Shown here: positions 22,243 to 31,955 of the stretch, in pieces
Numbering within the stretch: the first letter of the stretch is position 1
Layout of the letters: each line of letters starts with the position of its first letter
DNA from: Bacilli bacterium
GTDB lineage: Bacteria > Bacillota_I > Bacilli_A > RF39 > UBA660
DNA length: 58,410 nucleotides
Assembly: GCA_017484205.1 (NCBI GenBank)
Contig: JAFUTO010000034.1
Location: 1-58,410, forward strand
Direction of reading: 5' to 3'
Notes under the pieces: model-generated
Told to the model about the DNA's origin: nothing
What the model saw: the letters and a program-made list of their open reading frames with translations, nothing else
Database searches by the model: none
Position numbers and translations under genes: made by a program

Positions 22243-24144
22243 ATGGCAAAATATGATGAAAGTTCTATAAAAATACTAGAAGGTTTAGATGCTGTTAGAA
22301 AAAGACCAGGTATGTATATTGGTTCAACAGATAAAAGAGGTTTACATCATCTAGTATGGGAAATTGTAGATAATAGTATTGATGAAGTGATAAATGGATA
22401 CGGTCATAAAATAAAGATAACTTTACATAAAGATGATTCAATTTCAGTAGAAGATGAAGGTAGAGGTGTACCAGTAGGAAAACATTCAAGTGGTATGTCT
22501 ACTCCAGAAGTTATATATACAGTATTACATGCTGGTGGTAAATTTGAAACAGAAGGGTATAAAGTATCAGGCGGATTACATGGTGTTGGTGGCTCTGTTG
22601 TTAATGCGTTATCTGAATGGATGGAAGTAACAATTAGAAGAGATGGTTATGAACATTTAATTAGGTTTAAAAATGGTGGTAAGGTAGATCAACCATTAAA
22701 ACAACTAGCAAAGACTAGTAAAACAGGTACTAAGGTAAGATTCAAACCGGATCCAACTATATTTAGTACAACTAAATTTTCATATACAACAATATGTGAA
22801 AGAGTGCAAGAAGATGCTTTTTTAATTAGTGACTTAACTGTTGAAGTAATAGATGAAGAAGATGAAAAAAGTGAAGTATTTCATTATGAAAATGGTATTA
22901 AATCATTTGTTGAATATTTAAATGAAGATAAGAAAGCTATTCATGATGTAGTTCATTTTAAAGGTACAAAAGATGGAATGAATATTGAAGTTGCTTTCCA
23001 ATATTCAGATAGTTATAGCGAGAACTTAGTATCATTTGTTAATAATGTAAAAACAAGTGATGGTGGATCTCATGAAGTTGGTTTTAAAACTGCTTTAACA
23101 AAAGTATATAATGATTATGCTAGAAAAAATGGATATTTAAAGGCAAAAGATAGTAATTTAGAAGGTAATGATACAAGAGAAGGTTTAACAGCTATTATAT
23201 CGTTACAAATACCTGAAAACTTATTAGAGTTTGAAGGACAAACAAAAGGTAAATTAGGTACACCTGAAGCTAGACCAGCCACAGAAGCAATAGTTACTGA
23301 AAATTTACAATTTTTCTTAGAAGAGAACGCGGCTATAGCTAAAGAAATCATGGGTAAAATGGTAAAAAGTAAAGCTGTAAGAGAAGCGGCTAGAAAAGCA
23401 AGAGATGAAGCTAGAAATGGTAAAAATAAGAGCAAGGTAGAAAAGAATTTATCAGGTAAACTTGCTCCAGCATCAAGTAAAAATCCAGCTAAGAACGAAC
23501 TTTTCTTAGTCGAGGGTGATTCAGCTGGTGGATCTGCAAAAAGTGGTAGAGATAGAACTTTCCAAGCCATACTTCCTTTAAGAGGTAAAGTTCTAAATAC
23601 TGAAAAAGTCAATCCAGCAGAAATATATAAAAATGAAGAAATAAATACAATGATTCATACTATAGGCGCTGGGGTCGGTAGTGATTTTGAAGTTAATGAT
23701 TCTAATTATGATAAGATAATTATTATGACAGATGCCGATGATGATGGGGCACATATTCAAATATTATTAATTACTTTCTTTTATAGATATATGAAACCAT
23801 TAATAGAAGCAGGACATTTGTATATAGCTAATCCTCCTTTATATAAAATGGCTAATTCTAAAAATACGTTCTATGCTTGGACTGATGAGGAAAGGGCTGA
23901 AATTTCAAAAGAACATAAAGGATTAGAAACACAAAGATATAAAGGACTTGGTGAGATGAATGCTGAACAACTATGGGAAACAACAATGAATCCTGATACA
24001 AGAAGTTTATTGAGAGTTAATATAACGGATGCAGCATTAGCTGAAAAAAGGGTAAGTGTTTTAATGGGTGATAAAGTAGAACCTAGAAAAGATTGGATTA
24101 ATGAAAACGTAGTGTTTACTATGGAAGATAGTTATAGGGCTTAA
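22243..24144 (+). CDS. parE: DNA topoisomerase IV subunit B
   Basis: 633 residues; AAGGTGAGAGT before ATG 22243. ATPase subunit of the enzyme that decatenates daughter chromosomes. GHKL motifs: EIVDNSIDEV (catalytic Glu/Asn), DEGRGVPVG, GGLHGVGGSVVNALS. Toprim motifs: VEGDSAGGSAKSGRDRTFQA, and MTDADDDGAHIQILLITFF with the D-x-D-x-D metal site. The DGAHIQ wording and the pairing with a ParC-type gene favour ParE over GyrB. Length (about 630-650) fits. A sugar transferase gene lies between it and parC. Confidence 0.93.
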   Translation: MAKYDESSIKILEGLDAVRKRPGMYIGSTDKRGLHHLVWEIVDNSIDEVINGYGHKIKITLHKDDSISVEDEGRGVPVGKHSSGMSTPEVIYTVLHAGGKFETEGYKVSGGLHGVGGSVVNALSEWMEVTIRRDGYEHLIRFKNGGKVDQPLKQLAKTSKTGTKVRFKPDPTIFSTTKFSYTTICERVQEDAFLISDLTVEVIDEEDEKSEVFHYENGIKSFVEYLNEDKKAIHDVVHFKGTKDGMNIEVAFQYSDSYSENLVSFVNNVKTSDGGSHEVGFKTALTKVYNDYARKNGYLKAKDSNLEGNDTREGLTAIISLQIPENLLEFEGQTKGKLGTPEARPATEAIVTENLQFFLEENAAIAKEIMGKMVKSKAVREAARKARDEARNGKNKSKVEKNLSGKLAPASSKNPAKNELFLVEGDSAGGSAKSGRDRTFQAILPLRGKVLNTEKVNPAEIYKNEEINTMIHTIGAGVGSDFEVNDSNYDKIIIMTDADDDGAHIQILLITFFYRYMKPLIEAGHLYIANPPLYKMANSKNTFYAWTDEERAEISKEHKGLETQRYKGLGEMNAEQLWETTMNPDTRSLLRVNITDAALAEKRVSVLMGDKVEPRKDWINENVVFTMEDSYRA

Positions 24145-24145
24145 T

Positions 24146-24676
24146 ATGTATAAGAAGTATGTTAAAAGAATATTAGATATAATTTTTTCAATTATTTTAA
24201 TCGTTATATTATCTCCTATAATGATTATTGTAGGATTAATATCATTAATAACTACAGGTAATATTATCTTTGAACAAAATAGAGATGGATTAAATAAAAA
24301 AAGTTTTACGATGTATAAATTCAAATCTATGAAAGATAACCATGAAATACCTAAAATAATGCATATTATAAGATCATTAGGATTAGATGAAATATCACAA
24401 TTATTTAATATTTTAAAGGGTGATATGTCCTTTGTAGGACCTAGACCATTTATAACTAATGAGCCATTACCTGATGATTATATAGATCCTATTATATATA
24501 CAGTAAGACCTGGAGTTGTAGGATTAGCTACAGCTAAAGGCAGACGACGTGTATCACATACACAAAGACTAGAATATGATAAAGAATACGTATTAAATTT
24601 AAAATTTAGTTTAGATATTTATATAATTTTTGAAACCTTAATCGTTATATTAAAACAAAATACTAGAGGTGATTAG
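24146..24676 (+). CDS. Undecaprenyl-phosphate sugar phosphotransferase (PglC/WcaJ-type)
   Basis: 176 residues, starting one base after the parE stop. Initiating transferase that loads the first sugar phosphate of a polysaccharide or glycan onto undecaprenyl phosphate. One N-terminal re-entrant membrane helix (about 10-36), then IIFEQNRDGLNKKSFTMYKF (the F-x-Q-x-R-x-G...Y-K-F motif), LGLDEISQLFNILKGDMSFV with the catalytic Asp-Glu, GPRP, and VRPGVVGLATAKGRRRVSH. It is slightly shorter than the usual ~200, as in the minimal PglC core. Its place inside the topoisomerase IV operon is unusual; it presumably serves polymers built by genes at 4325-7579. Confidence 0.9.
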   Translation: MYKKYVKRILDIIFSIILIVILSPIMIIVGLISLITTGNIIFEQNRDGLNKKSFTMYKFKSMKDNHEIPKIMHIIRSLGLDEISQLFNILKGDMSFVGPRPFITNEPLPDDYIDPIIYTVRPGVVGLATAKGRRRVSHTQRLEYDKEYVLNLKFSLDIYIIFETLIVILKQNTRGD

Positions 24677-27181
24677 ATGGAAGATATAGTTAAGAAAATA
24701 CAAGATTATGCTTTAGAAGATATCATGGGTGATAGGTTTGCTAGATATGCGAAAGCTATCATTCAAGATAGAGCTATACCAGATGTTAGGGATGGACTAA
24801 AACCAGTTCAAAGAAGAATCCTATATGGTATGTATCATGATCATAATACTTACGATAAACCGACAAGAAAGTCTGCTAAGACAGTTGGATATATCATGGG
24901 TAATTTCCATCCACATGGAGATTCTTCCATCTATGATGCGATGGTAAGAATGAGTCAGTGGTGGAAACAATCAACACCATATATAGATATGCAAGGTAAC
25001 AACGGTTCTATGGATGGTGATGGTGCAGCTGCTATGCGTTACACAGAAGCACGACTATCTAAAATTAGTAATGAACTTTTAAAAGATATTGATAAAGATA
25101 CAGTTGAATGGGCACCTAATTTTGATGATACTGAATTAGAACCAACAACATTACCAGCTAAGTTTCCTAACTTACTTGTTAATGGTGCTAATGGTATATC
25201 TGCAGGTTATGCTACTAATATCCCACCACATAATTTAGGTGAAGTAATTGATGCAACAATTAAGCGTATTGACAGTCCTAATTGCCGTCTTGACACTATC
25301 CTTGATATTGTTAAAGGTCCTGATTTTCCAACGGGTGGTATTGTAGAAGGCAAACAAGGAATAGTAGACGCCTTTACAAAAGGGAGAGGTAAAGTAATTG
25401 TAAAGGCAAAAACTGAATTTGTAAAGGAAAAAGGTAAAGAACAAATTATTATTACTGAGATACCTTTTGATGTTAATAAAGCATTATTAGTTCAAAAAAT
25501 AGATGGAATTAGAATTGATAAAAAGATAGATGGCATGGTAGAAGTAAGGGATGAATCTGATAGAACTAATCCTGTTAGAATCGTAATCGATTTAAAAAAA
25601 GATGCGAATAAAGATTTAATCTTAAACTATCTATATAAGAATAGTGACTTACAAATATCATATAACTATAATATGGTTGCTATAGTTAATCGTAGACCTA
25701 TGACATTAGGAATACTACCTATCTTAGATGCTTATATAGAATTTCAAAAGGAGACAATTACAAGAAGAACTAAATTTGATTTAGCTACTTATGAAAAAAG
25801 ATTACATATTGTAGATGGTTTCCTTAAGATGATATCTATCTTAGATGAAGTAATAAAAACTATCAGGGCTTCTAAGAATAAAAGTGATGCGAAGGAAAAC
25901 TTAGTTAAAAAATTTGAATTTTCACAAGAACAAGCAGAAGCTATCGTAGTATTACAATTATATAGATTAACTAATACAGATGTAGTAGAATTAGAAGAAG
26001 AACAAGCTAATCTTAAAAAATATATTGCTGCTTTAAACATTATATTAAACGATGAATCTAAATTAAGAGATGTTATGAAACATGAACTTAAAAAGATAAA
26101 AGATGAATATGCAACTCCAAGAAAGACAGAAGTCAAAGATGAAATCACAGAAATTAAAATAGATGTAACTGAAACAATACCTAAGGAAGATGTTATTGTT
26201 ATTATAACAAAAGAAGGATATGTTAAAAGAGTATCAAAAAGAAGCTATAATAAGGATGAACAAACTTTGGTTAAAGATGGAGACTATATTATAGGTGAAT
26301 ATGAATTAAATACATTAGATACTGTATTAATATTTACTTCATTAGGTAATTACTTATATGTTCCAGTATATGAAATGCCTGATTTAAAATGGAAAGAAAT
26401 GGGTAAACACATATCTAATATTATTAAAGTTTCACCTAATGAGTTAGTTGTTTCATGCTTGCCAGTAAAGGATTTTAATGAAGATATAAATATTACATTC
26501 TTTACTAAGAATGGTATGATAAAAAGAACTAGATTAAGTGAATTTAAAGCTAGTCGTTATACTAAACCTATAAACTGTATGAAGTTAAAAGGTGATGACG
26601 AAGTTGTATCTGTTGAAACAAAAAATGGTAAAGAAGTATTTGTTTCTACTTACACAGGATATGGTTTGCGTTATTCTATAGACGAAGTTCCAGTAGTAGG
26701 TTTAAGTGCTTCAGGTGTTAAATCTATAAGTCTAAAAAATGATTATGTTGTAAGTGGTCATGTATTTGATGAAAATCTTGAATATTTAACTGTTATAACT
26801 TCTAAAAATACGGCTAAGAGAGTAAGATTATCCGAATTTGAGGTTAGTACTAGAGCAAGACGTGGATTAGTTATGGTTAGAGATGTAAAAACTAACCCAT
26901 ATAGAATTATAAAAACATTTATAATATCTAATAAATCTATAATAGGTATTAAATCATTAGAAGATATAAAAGAAATAAAAGATACCGAAGCTCCTATCTT
27001 AGATAGATATTCGACTGGATCTAATATTTCTTCAAAAAATATTGTAGATGCATTTAAAATAGCAAATATAGAAAAAGAAGAAAAAGAACCGGAAAAAGAT
27101 ATGCCTGAAGAAGTAGATTTAAAAAGTATTGATGAACGTATAATGACAATAGATGATTTTCTAGATAATATTGAAGAATAA
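24677..27181 (+). CDS. parC: DNA topoisomerase IV subunit A
   Basis: 834 residues; AGAGGTGATTAG before ATG 24677. DNA-cleaving subunit. The breakage-reunion domain has GLKPVQRRILYGM, the quinolone-region helix HPHGDSSIYDAMVRMSQ, GNNGSMDGDG and the catalytic Tyr in AAMRYTEARLS. GNNGS is the ParC/GrlA form (GyrA has GNFGS). The C-terminal beta-pinwheel repeats (KEGYVKRVSKRSY, KNGMIKRTRLSEF, KNTAKRVRLSEFEV) are degenerate and lack the GyrA-box QRRGGKG. Residues about 780-834 form an acidic tail. Length is slightly above the ~800-820 norm. Confidence 0.93.
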   Translation: MEDIVKKIQDYALEDIMGDRFARYAKAIIQDRAIPDVRDGLKPVQRRILYGMYHDHNTYDKPTRKSAKTVGYIMGNFHPHGDSSIYDAMVRMSQWWKQSTPYIDMQGNNGSMDGDGAAAMRYTEARLSKISNELLKDIDKDTVEWAPNFDDTELEPTTLPAKFPNLLVNGANGISAGYATNIPPHNLGEVIDATIKRIDSPNCRLDTILDIVKGPDFPTGGIVEGKQGIVDAFTKGRGKVIVKAKTEFVKEKGKEQIIITEIPFDVNKALLVQKIDGIRIDKKIDGMVEVRDESDRTNPVRIVIDLKKDANKDLILNYLYKNSDLQISYNYNMVAIVNRRPMTLGILPILDAYIEFQKETITRRTKFDLATYEKRLHIVDGFLKMISILDEVIKTIRASKNKSDAKENLVKKFEFSQEQAEAIVVLQLYRLTNTDVVELEEEQANLKKYIAALNIILNDESKLRDVMKHELKKIKDEYATPRKTEVKDEITEIKIDVTETIPKEDVIVIITKEGYVKRVSKRSYNKDEQTLVKDGDYIIGEYELNTLDTVLIFTSLGNYLYVPVYEMPDLKWKEMGKHISNIIKVSPNELVVSCLPVKDFNEDINITFFTKNGMIKRTRLSEFKASRYTKPINCMKLKGDDEVVSVETKNGKEVFVSTYTGYGLRYSIDEVPVVGLSASGVKSISLKNDYVVSGHVFDENLEYLTVITSKNTAKRVRLSEFEVSTRARRGLVMVRDVKTNPYRIIKTFIISNKSIIGIKSLEDIKEIKDTEAPILDRYSTGSNISSKNIVDAFKIANIEKEEKEPEKDMPEEVDLKSIDERIMTIDDFLDNIEE

Positions 27182-27203
27182 AGAGTATAATAATACTCTT
27201 TTT
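27181..27203 (+). terminator. Terminator after parC
   Basis: AAGAGTAT (27181-27188), AATA loop, ATACTCTT (27193-27200), T-run. Confidence 0.85.
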
Positions 27204-27228
27204 CTTGTAAACTAATTGAAAAAATTAC

Positions 27229-27258
27229 TTGATTAATATATTTTGGAAGAGGTATAAT
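27229..27258 (+). promoter_or_regulatory. Promoter of the second LRR-pilin gene
   Basis: TTGATT (27229-27234), 18-base spacer of mixed sequence, TATAAT (27253-27258). It is homologous to the 9947 promoter apart from the spacer end, which there is a G7 run. Confidence 0.6.
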
Positions 27259-27284
27259 AAATATATAGAATAGAGGAGTGTAAT

Positions 27285-28990
27285 ATGAAGAAAAAAGGAT
27301 TTACATTAATAGAGTTACTAGCGGTAATAGTAATACTAGCGATAATAGCATTAATAATAGTACCAGTAGTAGCAAACATAATAGAAAGTGCGAGATTTGG
27401 AGCAGCAAAAGATAGTGTATTAGAATATGTACATTCAGCAAATCAATATGGGGCTTTATCACTAGCAGGAGTAAGTGATGATGGATTAATTATAAATGGT
27501 TCACTAGAATCAGGAGTTAATGATAGTGAATTAGATAAGATAAAATATAGTGGAATTAAATTTGATTATATTTATATGGAATTCGATGAATCAAATAATG
27601 TAACTAATGGTAGCTTTTGTATCAATGGATATAGTATAGATTATAATGGTGGAGATGTATCTAGAACAATAGGATATTGTAATGAACAAGCAGGATTATA
27701 TAATGATAATGGTAAACTAATTAAAACATGGGATGAATTAGTTGTTTTAGGATTAAATATAGAAAAGGATTATTCATATCCAACATATAATTCAACAACA
27801 GGACAATATGATTATGCATCTGACACCGGATATAGTATATTTACAAATAATAATTTAAAAGGTAAATTAGTAATTCCAAATAATGTAACACATATAGGAA
27901 ATTATGTTTTTTATAATGTAGAAGGATTAACTGGATTAACCATACCAAATAGTGTAACTTCTATAGGTGCAGCATCATTTGGTGTTACCAAAATAGAAAA
28001 ATAGTTATTCCAGGTTCAGTAAAAACAATTGGAAATGCAGCATTTACTAATAATGTAGCAACTAGTGTAATAATTAAAAATGGTGTAGAAAGTATAGGAA
28101 ATTATGCATTTTCTAATAGAACTAATATAGTTGATACATTGATAATTCCGGATAGTGTCAAATCAATTGGTAATGGTTCATTTTCTGGTGGTGCCTACAA
28201 AAATGTAATAATAGGTTCAGGCGTAACTGAAATACCACAATATGCATTTGAAGCAAGTTCGACATTTAGTAATCTTGAAAAGGTTACAATGAGTAATAAT
28301 GTTACATCTATAGGTTATTCAGCATTTGCAGCATCTATTAACTTAAAATCAATTAATTTTTCAAGTAATCTAAAATCTATAGATGCCAAGGCTTTTGAAA
28401 GATGCTATGCATTAGAAAGTGTTATTTTACCTGAAGGTTTAGAATCAATTGGCAATTCTGCTTTCAGTACTAACCAAGTGAATCCAGAAAGATCACAATT
28501 GAAATATGTTTCTATCCCATCTACAGTAACTACTTGGGGTTTTGATACTTTTTCATATAATAATAACTTAGAAACTGTAGTTATGGCAGATGGTTTAACA
28601 ACTATAGGTAATCAAGCTTTTCAATATTGTAAAAAGATTGAAAGCGTAAATTTGCCATCTTCACTAACTTCAATTGGGGTAAATTCGTTTAGAGGAACAA
28701 ATCTAAAACAAGTAATTATACCTGAAGGAGTTACAAAAATTGAATCTACTACATTTGGTCAAAATTCAAACTTAGAGACAGTAGTTATCCCGTCTAGTAT
28801 GACACAAATTAGTTTTGATGCTTTTTATAATTCATCAAATCTAAAAAGTGTAACTTTTACCAGTCCTACAGGGTGGACTTTAAATGGGGCTTCTGTTGAT
28901 TTAAGTAATCCAGAAACTAATGCCGCTAATTACGTTAATGCTAGAACAAGAGATGGTGGCTATGGACAATACGATTTAATCAAGAATTAA
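27285..28990 (+). pseudogene. Second prepilin/BspA-LRR fusion gene, interrupted by one frameshift
   Basis: Paralogue of the gene at 10001, nearly identical in promoter, RBS and the first ~150 codons (KKKG|FTLIELLAVIV prepilin signal). LRR_5 repeats begin at about residue 190. The first frame stops at TAG (28002-28004) after GVTKIEK. The second frame continues without a gap as IVIPGSVKTIGNAAF and runs with perfect LRR periodicity to 28990. One extra A in the A5 run (about 27997-28001) would join them into a protein of about 568 residues with no residue lost. So it is either a recent mutation, a phase-variable off state, or a slippage site used to make some full-length protein. The downstream part has no RBS of its own at the LRR join. 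Confidence 0.85.
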
Positions 28991-29015
28991 AAGACTCAAC
29001 TAGAGTCTTTTAATT
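28985..29015 (+). terminator. Terminator
   Basis: Perfect 13-bp stem AATTAAAAGACTC (28985-28997) with GAGTCTTTTAATT (29003-29015). Confidence 0.9.
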
Positions 29016-29052
29016 TTATTTATAATTATGTTAAAATTAATTAGGTGGTTTT

Positions 29053-29742
29053 ATGTTAAAACTTGATAAATATTTTATAGAAAAAGAAATAGATAAATTT
29101 AATAAAAATGGTTATACAGGTTTTTTAAATGAACTTGAATTCAATAGTATAAAAAATATCTTAAATAAAAGACATATAAATTATGAAATATATAGATCAT
29201 TTGAAGATGGTGATAGAATAATTATATACAAAGAATTACCTGATATAACATGTTTTAAAGTAATAACAAATAATCCATTAAAACATTCGGATATAATGGG
29301 TGCTTTATATAATTTTAATATAGATGAAGATATAATAGGTGATATTATAATTAAAGATGATAGTTATTATTTTATAATACTATCTAGCATGAAAGATTAT
29401 TTTATTAATAATTTTAATACTATAGGTAAATATAAAGTTGATATAAAAGAAGTAAATATTCCAATTAAAGTAAGAAGTTATATTGAACTAGAATTTATTG
29501 TAAGCAGTACTAGAATAGATACAGTTATATCTAGAATAATAAATTCAAATAGAAAGTATATAAATGACATGATATCTAATAAAGATATAATATTAAACTA
29601 TAATGTACTAACTAATAAAAGTTATATATTAAAAGAAAATGATATTTTTTCAATAAGAAGATATGGTAAATATAAATATATAGGTATAAAGAAAACAACT
29701 AAAAAAGATAATATTGTAATTAGTTTAAAAAAATACAATTAA
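29053..29742 (+). CDS. ylmH: YlmH-family S4 RNA-binding protein
   Basis: 229 residues; TTAGGTGGTTTT before ATG 29053. Recognised by ITNNPLKHSDIMGALYNFNI (family HRDxLGAL-type motif) and GDIIIKDDSYYFIIL, followed by the C-terminal S4 domain (about 150-215), containing SSTRIDTVISRIINSNRK then YINDMISNKDIILNYNVLTNK. In B. subtilis YlmH binds stalled 50S subunits and takes part in ribosome-associated quality control. In many Firmicutes it is in the division cluster near sepF/divIVA, but here it stands alone between a terminator and a YjcZ-like gene. Confidence 0.9.
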   Translation: MLKLDKYFIEKEIDKFNKNGYTGFLNELEFNSIKNILNKRHINYEIYRSFEDGDRIIIYKELPDITCFKVITNNPLKHSDIMGALYNFNIDEDIIGDIIIKDDSYYFIILSSMKDYFINNFNTIGKYKVDIKEVNIPIKVRSYIELEFIVSSTRIDTVISRIINSNRKYINDMISNKDIILNYNVLTNKSYILKENDIFSIRRYGKYKYIGIKKTTKKDNIVISLKKYN

Positions 29743-29744
29743 AA

Positions 29745-29761
29745 AGGAAGTAAAACTTCCT
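29745..29761. terminator. Bidirectional terminator between convergent genes
   Basis: AGGAAGT (29745-29751), AAA loop, ACTTCCT (29755-29761), with an A-run on one side. It serves ylmH and the minus-strand yjcZ-like gene. Confidence 0.65.
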
Positions 29762-29936
29762 ATCTATTATTACCTTGGTTACCGAATGCACGAGAACCAA
29801 TAACAATAACTAATAATATAAATAATACTAAGATAATAGCAGCACCATAACCACCATTATATCCTGTGTTTACTGGATATCCATAATTTGGGCAACAAGA
29901 GTTTCCATATCCAGAGTATCCTCCATAGTAATACAT
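29760..29936 (-). CDS. YjcZ-like small membrane protein
   Basis: 58 residues from the minus-strand ATG at 29936; AAAGGTGGG lies nine bases before it, so the in-frame GTG at 29945 is part of the RBS region. A Tyr/Gly/Cys-rich head (YYYGGYSGYGNSCCPNYGY) precedes one C-terminal hydrophobic helix, GYGAAIILVLFILLVIVIGS, the pattern of YjcZ/YhdX-type small proteins linked to the spore coat in Bacillus. Such genes also occur in gut Bacilli not known to sporulate. Role unknown. Confidence 0.7.
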   Translation of the reverse strand: MYYYGGYSGYGNSCCPNYGYPVNTGYNGGYGAAIILVLFILLVIVIGSRAFGNQGNNR

Positions 29937-30064
29937 AGTGTACACCCACCTTTCACTATATCTTATTAAAAAATTAAAAAAATGTTTAATATAAAAGTCT
30001 AGATATTGCTATTTAAAAAAAACAAAATATATGGTATTATTAATATATAAAGGTAGGTGACAAT

Positions 30065-31243
30065 ATGAAAATCAAATCTGTGTTAAAAGATGCATACAAA
30101 GGTATTGATAAAGGTCTTTTATTTGTAACAATTTTTATGTTTGGTTTTGGACTATTAAATATTGTCACATCTTCTAGTAGAGAAGCTGTTTTAGTTAATA
30201 AAGCTTCAGTATATTATTATTTTTATAGACAAGTTATAATACTTGGAATATCATTAATTGCATCTATAGTTGCTTTTTGGTGCCCTACAAAAAAATACAA
30301 AAAATGGTGGTTACTATTATATGTAGTTGCATTAGGATTATGTGTTTATTGTTTTACTCAAAGTGCAAAACGTGGAGCTCAAAACTGGATTGTTATAGGT
30401 GGTTTTCAATTTCAACCAAGTGAACTTGCTAAACCAGTCATTATTATAAGTATTTCAGTACTATTTGAAAAATGGTATATGAGATTAAAAAATCCTGCTT
30501 TAATTAATGAACATTATTCTATTATTGGAATACTATTGTTTGTAGGTTTTTTAATACCTTTCTTAATCTTTTTACAAAAAGATTTAGGTACAGCAATGAT
30601 TATTTCTGGTATTGTTGGAACTATGTTTTTATTTAGTCCGATATTATTCAAAGAAAAGCAAAGAATTATTAGATTGCTTATTATTTTGGTAATAGCCGTA
30701 GGGTTATTATTTAAGTTAACAAGTGGAAATAGAAGTATTTTATCTGATGCTCAAAAAGCTAGATTTGATTTCTTTAATCCGTGTAGCAAATACACAACAG
30801 GTGGTTATCAAGTATGTAATGCCTATATTGCATTTAATGATGGTGGTTTATTTGGATTGGGCATCGGTAAAAGTAAACAAAAATATTCATATATACCAGA
30901 GCCACATACTGATAGTATATTTGCAATTATTGGAGAAGAATGGGGTGTTATAGAGTCGTTAGCATTTGTTTTCTTACCTTATGCATTTATACTATATCGT
31001 ATTATGGAAATTTCATCTAAAGCAAGTACTATAAGAGGAAGATATATTACTTTAGGAGTAGGAGTAGGTATATTCCTGCACATCTTAATCAATTTAGGTG
31101 GATTACTAGGTGTAATGCCACTTACAGGTGTTCCACTACCTTTCTTAAGTTATGGTGGAACATATACAATGTGTCTCATGATTTCACTAGCTTTAGTAGA
31201 AAGAGTCGCATATGAAACAAAAACTAAAAAAATAAAGGTATAA
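30065..31243 (+). CDS. FtsW/RodA-family (SEDS) glycosyltransferase, complete
   Basis: 392 residues; AAAGGTAGGTGACAAT before ATG 30065. Integral membrane lipid II polymerase with ~10 helices. SEDS landmarks: KRGAQNWIVIGGFQFQPSEL (the W-I..G...QPSE motif with the key Glu), LIFLQKDLGTAMII (catalytic Asp region), GGLFGLGIGKSKQKYSYIPEPHTD, AIIGEEWG and PLPFLSYGGT. It lacks a neighbouring bPBP gene, so FtsW versus RodA cannot be decided; the PEPHTD-F/I-F AIIGEE wording suits FtsW. It is the intact homologue of the beheaded gene at 123-515. Confidence 0.92.
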   Translation: MKIKSVLKDAYKGIDKGLLFVTIFMFGFGLLNIVTSSSREAVLVNKASVYYYFYRQVIILGISLIASIVAFWCPTKKYKKWWLLLYVVALGLCVYCFTQSAKRGAQNWIVIGGFQFQPSELAKPVIIISISVLFEKWYMRLKNPALINEHYSIIGILLFVGFLIPFLIFLQKDLGTAMIISGIVGTMFLFSPILFKEKQRIIRLLIILVIAVGLLFKLTSGNRSILSDAQKARFDFFNPCSKYTTGGYQVCNAYIAFNDGGLFGLGIGKSKQKYSYIPEPHTDSIFAIIGEEWGVIESLAFVFLPYAFILYRIMEISSKASTIRGRYITLGVGVGIFLHILINLGGLLGVMPLTGVPLPFLSYGGTYTMCLMISLALVERVAYETKTKKIKV

Positions 31244-31267
31244 CTGATGCATAATCATCAGTTTTTT
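31242..31267 (+). terminator. Terminator fused to the next promoter
   Basis: AACTGATG (31242-31249) pairs with CATCAGTT (31256-31263), T6 run, then at once TGTTATAAT. Confidence 0.85.
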
Positions 31268-31275
31268 GTTATAAT
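31267..31275 (+). promoter_or_regulatory. Extended -10 promoter of the cyclophilin gene
   Basis: TGTTATAAT begins on the last T of the terminator run. It lies inside a longer open frame starting at 31247, showing that the upstream ATG is not the true start. Confidence 0.65.
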
Positions 31276-31291
31276 ATCTATGGTGATTGAT

Positions 31292-31945
31292 TTGAAAAAG
31301 TATATATTTATAATTTTGGGAATTATTGTAGTATTAACTATTGCAGTAATAGTTTTAGTAAATAATGGAAAACATGAATATTTAGTTTATGAATATAAGA
31401 CATATAATGAGTCAGGTGAAATAGAAAATAATACTTTAGAATATTATGAGACTAAAAAAGTAACTAATTATGTTAAAATAGATACATCAAAAGGAATAAT
31501 TATGGTAGAATTATATCCTGATGTTGCACCTAAAACAGTAAGTAATTTTAAAAGTCTTGTTAAAAATAACTTTTATAAAAATATGATATTTCATAGAGTA
31601 ATAAAAGACTTTATGATTCAAACTGGAGATCCAACAGGAACAGGTAGTGGTGGATCTAGTAGAACTATAAAAGGTGAATTTTCGTCTAATGGGATAGAAA
31701 ACAACTTATCACATACAAGAGGAGTTGTTTCAATGGCGAGAAGTAATGCGAATGATTCAGCATCTTCCCAATTCTTTATCGTTCAAAAAGATTCAACATA
31801 CCTAGATGGTAATTACGCTGCTTTTGGTAATGTTATTGCTGGTATGGAAGTAGTAGACAAGATAGCTACCGTTATGACTGATAGTAATGATAAACCAATA
31901 TCTGAAATAAAACTAAATAGTATTACATTTATAAATATAAAGTAA
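31292..31945 (+). CDS. Membrane-anchored cyclophilin-type peptidyl-prolyl isomerase
   Basis: 217 residues from TTG 31292, chosen because GGTGA (31282-31286) is at the right distance. ATG 31280 is only four bases after the -10, and ATG 31247 lies before the promoter. An N-terminal helix (about 3-24) anchors it outside the membrane. The cyclophilin domain (about 70-215) shows FHRVIKDFMIQTGDPTGTGS with the catalytic Arg and the F-M-I-Q-x-G-D motif. GVVSMARSNANDSASSQFFI follows, then YAAFGNVIAGMEVVDKI. It speeds proline isomerisation during folding of exported proteins. Confidence 0.9.
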   Translation: MKKYIFIILGIIVVLTIAVIVLVNNGKHEYLVYEYKTYNESGEIENNTLEYYETKKVTNYVKIDTSKGIIMVELYPDVAPKTVSNFKSLVKNNFYKNMIFHRVIKDFMIQTGDPTGTGSGGSSRTIKGEFSSNGIENNLSHTRGVVSMARSNANDSASSQFFIVQKDSTYLDGNYAAFGNVIAGMEVVDKIATVMTDSNDKPISEIKLNSITFINIK

Positions 31946-31955
31946 GAGGTGAATT

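Noticed and set aside
23115..23612. 165-codon minus-strand open frame within parE
   Set aside because: Lies wholly inside a conserved gene, has no RBS and its residue make-up is a mirror of the parE codons. Shadow ORF; the same holds for 5684-6466, 24061-24324 and 25789-26148.
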